64,000 nt of DNA, from contig JAQMRL010000008.1 in the NCBI GenBank assembly GCA_035578175.1, positions 60,010,541 through 60,074,540 on the forward strand, written 5' to 3'. Within the stretch, counting starts at the first letter, position 1, and each line of letters opens with the position of its first letter. Positions 56,667 through 64,000 of this stretch are shown piece after piece. The translations under genes were made by a program, and so were the position numbers. The notes beneath the pieces were generated by a model that had not been told where the DNA came from, made no database searches, and worked only from the letters and a program-made list of their open reading frames with translations. Origin of the DNA: Catonia carolina. Its lineage: Eukaryota > Arthropoda > Insecta > Hemiptera > Achilidae.

Positions 56667-56820
56667 CTCAGAGGAGATAACTTTGACTTGTGTCCTCTTC
56701 TGTTCTTAAATGCTTCAGTCATATAATTGACTGACCATGTGATAAGAAACAGAACTATTTTTTGTAGCCCTGCAACTAGCAGATTGAGTGAAAATTATTT
56801 AACACTCCTACCTGTTATGG
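56667..56820 (-). mobile_element. SINE-D, 5' portion, reverse
   Basis: From CAGAGGAGATAACTTTGACT to CTCCTACCTGTTATGG. The tail half is missing. It lies about 100 bp from copy 8 in opposite orientation. Confidence 0.8.
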
Positions 56821-58032
56821 ACAAAATTAAACATAAGTTTATATTTATATGATAAGCTTATTTTTAGCCATACAATCACTATCTAAGAGATTTCCGTTGA
56901 ACTTTAAATCACTGTATAAATTTTCCTCCCGTATCACTCTATGTATTTTATTTAAGTACTTTTAATCCTTTCATAACTAAATATTGCAGTAATTAAATTT
57001 ACAGATTTAATAGTATTAATTTCCTCACAGTTGTGAACATTTTATTTCTGAAATCGTACGATTGTTTTTTAAATTTATATTATTTTTAACAATGGAACCA
57101 TCTTATTGTTTAAATTTAATTAACAATACCAAGATTGTTATGCTAGGTGCGGTTTCATAACATGTTACTTATTTTATGGTTTTGTTTGCGTACAATTGCA
57201 TATGCATAATTATTTAATATTGTTCATTAAGTACTGTGTTTGTTGTTTTAGCAATATGGTGCATGTATTGTGTGAAACAAATCTGTTTATATTAATAGTG
57301 CTAATATAACTGCTGTTCGTATTAGAAAATTACGTATGTTACAAATACCACAATGATGGAGTATATGTATTTACTAATAATAAAATATTATTATTCTAAC
57401 GTTAACACCATAATAGTTTGAATATTATCATGTTTTGATTCATTAGTTATGTTTATTGATGGGTTATGACCAGCTGTCACACTTTCTGTTCATTTACTAA
57501 TTCGTATCTGTTTTATTTCTGTGCATTGAGCTACTAAATGTACATTTATGTCAAATATTCAGTAATGTCGCTGTAAATTTATCTTCGTATTCCTCTCTCA
57601 TCTATTAGCGAAACATTGTTACTATATTATTACCATCGAATAGTATTTCTTAAAAGTGTTTCAATTACTACATCCCACAAGTGACGTTATTGAATAGTTC
57701 AAGTTGAAAGAGAAAAATAATTATGTATGTAAAGTTAAGTAGTTCCTACGTCATGTAAATTACTATTTGTATTAATAAAATTTATTTATTTGTACAAAAT
57801 TATATTTTAAAATTGTATTTATTAAATTTATATATTCAAAGTTATATTTATAAAATTATAATTTTTTAAAAATTTATATATTTTAAAGTCACGAAAACGA
57901 ATCACCCATAAATCTTCTAAACAATGCAGAAGAAGTTAGGCGCCTGAAACGTTACTATGTTTCGGACTTGTCTGAAAGAGTTTAAATGTACATAACATTA
58001 TAGGGAAAAGTATACCATATTGTAAAATGTAA
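56821..58032. other. No gene recognised
   Basis: AT-rich, nothing recognised. Confidence 0.55.
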
Positions 58033-58036
58033 ATAT

Positions 58037-58724
58037 TGTGACAATATCGAAAAAGGAATATGGCTCGAGAGGGTTCTAGATAGGTTTCTATTCATAGAAT
58101 GTTAAAGAGTAGATAATAGAGTGAAAAAGTAACAATAGGGTTAGTTATAAAAGGATATTTAAAAAGTCAGTGTATAATAAGGTAGGGTCTTTGTTGTACA
58201 ACTATTTGTGAAAGAGTCGGTTGTAAACCTGTAACACCTTTTAGTCTATTGTGACTTGTTTATATTAGTTATGATTTGTCGAGAACAAATAAAAAGGATT
58301 TTGATTATTGATCGAATCTCTGTGTCTTTCGAGAAAACTCTTTGATCTGCCTATATAAATAGAGCCCCAAGTACGGTCAGGGATTTATTATTCGTTTGAT
58401 CTTTGACGAGTGTTTGTTGCGTGCTACCGGTGCGTTAGATCAGTTCAACGGTTCCGTGGCATTATGTTGGTCAACTATTGTTGTACAGTTTGTTGTGTGT
58501 GTGCGTTGTGAATAGGTTTTGTGTATGTGCATTGTTTAATTGTTTGTAAGTAGGTAGTACTAAGTAAATTATTTAAGTTATTTATTGTATTGCTTCATTG
58601 TAATTAGTTTATTATTTATTTTGTAAATCTTTTAGTTGTAATAAATACTTGTAATTTTAAACTTTAGTGTATTAATTATTTAATTACTTAGATCCCGAAA
58701 CGGACCTTAGCGATAAGTGTCACA
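58037..58724 (+). mobile_element. Solo LTR of a retrotransposon, 688 bp
   Basis: Bounded by the inverted termini TGTGACA (58037-58043) and TGTCACA (58718-58724), flanked by the 4-bp direct repeat ATAT (58033-58036 and 58725-58728). Inside are a TATA box TATATAAATAG (58352-58362), a plausible start TCAG about 27 bases downstream (58377-58380), and AATAAA (58640-58645). This promoter-to-polyA order shows a plus-strand LTR. No gag/pol or second LTR is present, so it is a recombined solo LTR. A 4-bp TSD fits Gypsy- or similar-type integrase, but the superfamily is not proven. Confidence 0.8.
58352..58362 (+). promoter_or_regulatory. LTR TATA box
   Basis: TATATAAATAG within the solo LTR, correctly placed upstream of a TCAG initiator-like site and of the AATAAA signal. 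Confidence 0.6.
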
Positions 58725-58728
58725 ATAT

Positions 58729-59231
58729 CTTTGTACATAGTAATTTTCTCATTTAACATATGAATAATTGATATAATGAGAGGTACTCAGGGTAATGAGG
58801 CCTCAACTTGTGATTTGTGTATATATTATTTATACTATTCGTACAAAAATTGTAATATTTAGCTTTTAATTATTCATTCTTATTCTTTTTTGTGGGTTCT
58901 ACAGATTTCTTCGCTTTTTGCACCTTATAGCCATTCGTCCATCGGGGACGAAAATAACAATTTTTTTCTAAAACGCTGTAATTAGTTAACCCTTTGTACT
59001 AAGCTACATGTTCTGAAACATGGACTAAGTGAAAAATGCGCTAAGAAGGGGTACATATTTTGTTATCAAATCGCTAGAAAAAGCTTAATACGCTTTCGTG
59101 TTTCGTAATTTATACGAATAAAATAACAAAAACACCAAGCTTTAAAACGAGCCGTACCAGAAATTTTTATGTTTTTTACTTGATGAGATATGCGGTTACA
59201 AATACAAGCTTCATCTTACGTACTATAGTGT
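58729..59231. other. No gene recognised
   Basis: AT-rich, nothing recognised. Confidence 0.55.
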
Positions 59232-59377
59232 GTTTTACACCTCTACCTCTTCTTTTCTTAAATGATTCAGTCATATAATTGGCTAACCATGTGATATAAA
59301 ACAAAACTATTTTTTGTATCCCTAGAACTAACAGATCAAGTGCAAATAATTTACCACTCTATCTGCCTGTTTTGAGC
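59232..59377 (-). mobile_element. SINE-D, 5' portion, reverse
   Basis: From TGTTTTACACCTCTACCTCT through TCATATAATTGGCTAACC and ACAGATCAAGTGCAAATAAT to CTATCTGCCTGTTTTG. The tail half is missing. Confidence 0.8.
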
Positions 59378-59439
59378 AAAATATAGATTGATTGGGTACC
59401 AAACTTTCGGATATTCATAAAAATCTTATTATGGTAAAA

Positions 59440-59622
59440 TTCAAATCCTAGTAAAAGTAGTTACTTTGATGGTTGGGATTCAATTAACCATACTCTCTCA
59501 GGAGTGGTCGATCTGGGCCTGCACAAGACTACACGTCATACACATTATCCTCATCTCATTGGTTCATGGGGTTGTTTATTGTTCTGTATTGAACCGATTG
59601 CAACGTAAACATATTAGGAATT
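59440..59622 (+). mobile_element. SINE-A, truncated copy
   Basis: Begins in the B-box area (TTCAAATCCTAGTAAAAG) and runs through CAATTAACCATACTCTCTCA, GGCCTGCACAAGACTACACG, TTATCCTCATCTCATTGG and ATTGAACCGATTGCAACGTA. Confidence 0.75.
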
Positions 59623-59689
59623 AATAAACAAAAAAATGGTTAAAAACTTTTTTAACTCATTAGGAATGGTCTTGTAGTTCGTAAGATTA

Positions 59690-60170
59690 GACAGGTGAAA
59701 TTGTTTTTCAAAAAATGAACTATTTTGTTTGTATGTCTTGTTTAAATAACCTTTGGAATACTGCAGTATATATTTTGTTAATATGTAACCATAGTTTTTA
59801 TTTATAATAAAATTCTTTTGCAACATCAAACTTTCTTTATTTTGCTTCAATTCCGATCATGAGGATGAAAGTTGGAGCTGAAGTGTACGTAAAGTAAACT
59901 GTTGAGGCAAACTGTATGAGGGCTTCAAGCAGGGAAACTTCTAACTTTCCCTTCCTCAACTAATGATGTAGTATGGGATAGAAAAGCAAGCTTCATGAAT
60001 TGAATGGGATACGCTTTAAATGTTGAAAAATGCCATCCGACTTTCTTCTGTGCTTTTCTTGACCTAACAATACAATGGTAAAGTCCAGATATTACTTGTC
60101 TATTAAAAGACAAACAATATACAGTCTGCAGTACTTTTAATATAACATATACTAAGCTGTTTTTTATTTA
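59690..60170 (-). pseudogene. Decayed coding sequence, unidentified, membrane-like
   Basis: A minus-strand reading that stays protein-like for about 350 bp. It is open from about 60170 through SFNRQVISGLYHCIVRSRKA, KVGWHFSTFKAYPIQFMKLA and SHTTSLVEEGKV to a stop at 59925. After a one-base frame change at about 59935 it continues LLEALIQFASTVYFTYTSAP and TFILMIGIEAK before further decay. The alternation of basic and hydrophobic segments could suit a membrane protein. I do not recognise the family. Confidence 0.35.
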
Positions 60171-60699
60171 CTGAAAAACTAATAAACTATCCTTCGTCCT
60201 TTCGAAGTATTATACCTACATATTTTACGATGAAAATTTAATAATGAAGAAAATTCTATAGAATTTTCCAACAGCGACTATTCACTATTACGGAATTATA
60301 ATGGTAAAGTTAAATTTAGCAGACTTTTTTTACTCAATTTTCTTTCGTTTTTTAATAGTATTCTTGGGGATCATAATGTTTAAGATATTTTCTTTCAAAG
60401 TTATAAAGTTTAATTTTGTTGAAATGATATTTTAATATTGAAGTATCATATTTTATTCCGTTAATAGTAACATAATTTGCCAACATTATTCAGGTTAAAG
60501 AAAAATTGTGAATATTTAATATCAGAAAAATGTTACAAATATGAAACAATATAAGATTCTAACTAAACGTAAATATTATCTTTGTTTAACACCTGAATTT
60601 ATTTTTCTTTAAATCAATTGTTTAAGAATAGTTTATGTCTTCTAAATTTTGATTCATTTTTGAGACTCTATTGTATTTATTATTTTAGATAAGCTATGC
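60171..60699. other. No gene recognised
   Basis: AT-rich, nothing recognised. Confidence 0.55.
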
Positions 60700-61005
60700 A
60701 TTTCTTTTCTTCTCGTGCCTATCCGGTTCGGATGTTGGCGATCATCATGGCTATTTAAATCATATTTTATTATCATATGATCTTATTAGTCGGAATCCGG
60801 AACGATTCCGTGGAGCTCTTACCGAAACAGATCCTCAAATTGGCGAGCCAGGAAATTCTTCTTCTGCCAGGATTCCTTTTCCCCTCTATCTTCCGCTGCA
60901 AAATGCACTGCTGTAGATCATATTTTTTTGATTTCTCATTATATGACCGAGATATTCCAGCTTACGGCACTTACCAGTTTTGACAAATTCCAGACCCTTG
61001 TTCAT
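60700..61005 (-). pseudogene. LINE tail (family F2), decayed
   Basis: The minus strand reads KLEYLGHIMRNQKN near 60950, a decayed GRRRISWL-like segment, and MIANIRTG before a stop at 60719-60721. It corresponds to the tail at 48107 but extends further 5' and carries indels and stops. Confidence 0.65.
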
Positions 61006-61352
61006 TCAACGAAACCTCAACATTAGTAACTTTCTGCGTCCATGAAATTCTCAATATTCTCATATACAGCCACAGTTCAAAAGTCTCAAGCGGGCGTGCA
61101 GTCGCCCTGTTCAAGGTTCAAGTTATGTATTATGTACAAGGCCGAGTTATGTATTAGTGTTTGGTAAACATTTGCTGAAAACTGAAAACCTGAAAACGAT
61201 AGCCCTATGTTTTTAATAATAACAAATTAATGAAATAGATTTTCAGTTTTTTTCTAATTTTCTCTCTTAAAATACTATTGTTTAACCTCTAACCTCTGTC
61301 GTTTGTAATCCCTAATTCTGTAAAGTATTAAATTATAATTTCTTTTCTGCAT
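61006..61352. other. No gene recognised
   Basis: AT-rich. Nothing recognised beyond GTTCAAG...GTTATGTATTA repeated near 61112 and 61143. Confidence 0.5.
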
Positions 61353-61363
61353 CATCTATCTTT

Positions 61364-61751
61364 GTCATTTAGGTCAACAGCGGAAGGCTGATTTGAACCT
61401 CTAGAGGTTTCACTAAGTAAAAACAAGGAGTAATGTGGTTTACTTTTGCCTTCGTTACTGATTTGAAAGAGTATGATAATCAGCATGTCACGCCCTCCGA
61501 AAAGAATCCACTCCCCACCCTGTAAATGACACCTTTACTTCATTTACCGCAGGGTCTGGCTGTATAATAAAATGCATTATTATCAGAGGGGACAAATTGT
61601 GACTAAAGGTTTTTACACCTCTACCTCTTGTGTTTTTAATAGTTCAGTCGTATAATTGGCTGACTGTGATAAGAAACAGAACTATTTTTGTAACCCGGGA
61701 ACTAACAGATAGAGTGCAAGTAATTTAACTCCACGTGCCCGTTATGGGCCC
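61364..61751 (-). mobile_element. SINE-D copy 9, full length, with 11-bp TSD
   Basis: A 388-bp reverse copy from GTCATTTAGGTCAACAGCGG through CCTCTAGAGG, CACCTTTACTTCATTTACCG and TTTTTACACCTCTACCTC to TAACTCCACGTGCCCGTTAT. Flanked by CATCTATCTTT at 61353-61363 and 61752-61762. Confidence 0.88.
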
Positions 61752-61762
61752 CATCTATCTTT

Positions 61763-62190
61763 ATGCCCTTGAAAAAGGGAACCGTGAAAACATTATAAAC
61801 GTGTAGACTTTTGCTAAAAAAGATTTAACTATTTGATTTGTTTTTTGCACTTGTTTAATTATGTGCTTACTGATACTTTTTGTTCTGTTTACCTTTTATT
61901 ATTTTAAGATTATGAAACCGCAATGCACCAACAAAACTTGGGGTTTTGTCATAAAATTTAACCCACCAGTATATTTCATTGTTGCGGTTGTGAACTGTGG
62001 AAAATGAGTAGGCTTACGTTATTTTAATAGTGCACTGTTTTATATAATTTATCACTGTTATAATTTATTATAATTATAATAAATTATAATTATAATTTAT
62101 TCTTCTTATATTTTTTGATAATTTAACAAAATTTTGCAATGTTTAATTTTGAATTATATTACTCTGTTTTGGTTTTTGCAGAAATATTCT
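61763..62190. other. No gene recognised; AT palindrome
   Basis: AT-rich. A 32-bp perfect palindrome of A/T only lies at 62058-62089 (arms TTATAATTTATTATAA and its complement). Confidence 0.55.
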
Positions 62191-62429
62191 TTTTTTTTTA
62201 TTCCTAATTTGTGTACGTTGCAATCTGTTCAATTTAGAACAATAAGCAACCCCATGACCCAATGAGATGAGGATGATATGTATGACGTGTAAATGAGGTG
62301 TAGTCTTGTACAGACCCAGGCCGACCATTCCTGAGAGAGTATGGTTAATTAAACCCCAACCATCAAAGTACACCGGTAACCACTGTCTAGTATTCAAATC
62401 CGTATAAAAGTAACTACCTTTACTAGGAT
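62191..62429 (-). mobile_element. SINE-A, truncated copy
   Basis: Reverse copy with the A-rich tail seen as TTTTTTTTTA (62191-62200), ATTCCTAATTTGTGTACG, AACCCCATGACCCAATGAGA, CTGAGAGAGTATGGTTAATT and CGGTAACCACTGTCTAGTAT. It ends at TACTAGGAT just before the B-box position, so the tRNA head is missing. Confidence 0.75.
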
Positions 62430-64000
62430 AATTTGCAGAAATTATTCAATATTTTATTTAATTGTGTGTAATATATCTCAGAACTAAATAAACATTGTGC
62501 GGCTTAAAAAAATAAAATAAAAACAATAGGGTACAATTTCTTAATTAATATTTAAAGAGCTAATTTAATTTATTTTTGACCGTATTTTATTTATGTATTG
62601 TAAAATCCATTTAATACGCTTTGGTATAATACGGTTTCCTGTTTAATAGGCGTATTGTTTTTGAAATACGCCCAATAAGTAAGTATAAAAAAGTGTGCCG
62701 TTATATTCCCTTAATACGCGCAATATCCCTCGTTTATAGCTGTTTCAATTCAATAAATAAACATTTAACGAAAAATAATTTAATGCTGCAATTTATTTTT
62801 ATTATCCGTATAGTAATTCTGGCATAGAAAGAAAAAGTCATTGTATTTCTCTTGACAAAAAACAAATAGTCTAAACTTCCAATCCCGAAACGGAAATATG
62901 AACACCATAATCAAGATTAACAAGTTCGTACAGCCGCATGAGTTGTGCGTTCGTTTTAACAGACAAATCTCTTAATATTTTAAAATAATCACAGATTACT
63001 GACTTCACTGGTTCCAATGGTTGGATCGACCGATTTAAAACATGTCACAGAATTATTTATCGTTAAATATATGGAGAAGTAGCGTCATTTTATGACGATG
63101 ACGTATAATCTTGGAAAGAAAATGTATTGCTTTAACCCTTGTCTAAAGCATTACCGAGAGACGTTTTTAATACCGATCAGTTTAGTATATTTTTTTAGAA
63201 CCCAAACAGAACATTGGTTTAAATAAATTAAACATGTCATGGTGGCAGAAAAATAACGCAAAACGCGTCATTTATATACTGTGTACTTATACGATCAGTC
63301 CGGAAGTTCTAAAAAGATCACTTTAAAACAGTTCGGCTCATTCTATTTGTATCCAGACTTAGACGCTTTTCTTTCTAATGCGCTAACATGGACGTTATAC
63401 TAACGTTATACCTTCATATTGTATTTAGTAGTGTTTATTTTATTGGTTGTTTTGAAACATCTTTTAAGAAAACATTATTTAATTGTAAAATAATTATCGT
63501 TTAGTTCAATCGAATAAGAAGTTTAATGTTTTTGCGATTTTGATAACAAACTTAATGATACTAGTTTAATAAATTCACTTTAAAATAAATTATCAAATAT
63601 TTAAATTAGGGTAATAATCTTTTTTTTAGAGATTTATAACTCTTTCCATAATTTATTAAAACTTTTGACCAAGTATAATTAGTACTTAAGTCGTACAGAA
63701 TATAAAAGACGAATAAAAACATAAAATGTCGATAACGAAAGCGGATATGTTTTTAAAAAAAATCAATGCTGTCAATTGCATCTTCTTACAGTCTACCGGG
63801 CTTTCAGTGAATTGCATTCCTACTGAAAGAGAATTCTTAATTGAACTTTGAGACACAAAATTGCCCGTGTCTCTTTTCTCCGCTCCTTTTCCTCGACAAG
63901 ACTAGATTCTTGTGAGCAGAAATTCGATAAGTTTTATCTCTCGTTGGAAATAGAAAATTTATCTCTAATAACTTATACGTAACTTTACTTCTGTGTATCA
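62430..64000. other. No gene recognised; AATACG cluster
   Basis: AT-rich. At 62581-62730 the string AATACG or its complement recurs six times, including a perfect hairpin GGCGTATT/AATACGCC (62649-62656 with 62665-62672). Nothing else recognised to the window end. Confidence 0.5.

Noticed and set aside
1..64000. CRISPR arrays, operons, bacterial terminators or ribosome binding sites
   Set aside because: No regularly spaced repeats with unique spacers and no compact gene runs. Composition and repeats are those of animal nuclear DNA.

Overview
This window looks like gene-poor, AT-rich, intron- or intergenic-type DNA from a large arthropod genome, most likely an insect. I recognise no intact host gene, rRNA, true tRNA, CRISPR array or bacterial-type operon. 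What can be supported is a dense, nested set of transposable-element remains plus a few decayed coding frames. Insect origin, perhaps a hemipteran, is inferred from the mix of tRNA-derived SINEs, Jockey- and RTE-type LINE tails, mariner/pogo fragments and Helentron-like elements. No diagnostic host gene confirms it.

Layout. 1-5 kb: a tRNA-derived SINE (SINE-A), short SINE/LINE tails and long bare stretches. 7.1-8.6 kb: a ~400-bp retroposon with a CAA-type tail (SINE-D) split by a ~1-kb Helentron-like element. 10-12 kb: a mariner-type transposase tail, a ~540-bp GC-rich island with two histone-type stem-loops, and an open RTE-like LINE 3' end with an 11-bp target-site duplication (TSD). 12.5-23.5 kb: SINE-D, tRNA-headed SINEs, a Jockey fragment, a long-TIR Tc1/mariner-superfamily transposon, a half Helentron-like element and more LINE tails. 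24-29 kb: a 42-bp minisatellite, a second long-TIR transposon nested in SINE-A, a LINE tail, and a 246-codon decayed frame at 28454-29191 that may be virus-derived. 30-40 kb: SINE-D copies, a possible LTR beside a 38-bp perfect palindrome, and three Helentron-like copies, two of them with nested SINEs. 41-51 kb: a cluster of LINE fragments (Jockey-type and an RTE-like element with a broken catalytic motif), a compound SINE-D/LINE nest, and a second decayed coding frame near 49.2-50.1 kb. 52-64 kb: SINE-D, SINE-B and SINE-A copies, a pogo/Tigger-like element holding a mariner fragment, a well-bounded 688-bp solo LTR with 4-bp TSD, and a third decayed coding frame near 59.7-60.2 kb.

How the parts relate. 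The nesting gives relative ages. SINE-D predates one Helentron-like insertion (7548) but postdates another (37571 inside 36655-38026), so both families were active over an overlapping period. SINE-B postdates a Helentron-like copy. A LINE tail postdates one SINE-D copy. A long-TIR transposon postdates SINE-A. Several boundaries are exact because TSDs or an inferred empty site are visible. The items most worth follow-up are the possible endogenous viral gene at 28454-29191, the histone-type stem-loop island near 10.4 kb, and the Helentron-like family with its asymmetric inverted repeats and terminal hairpins.
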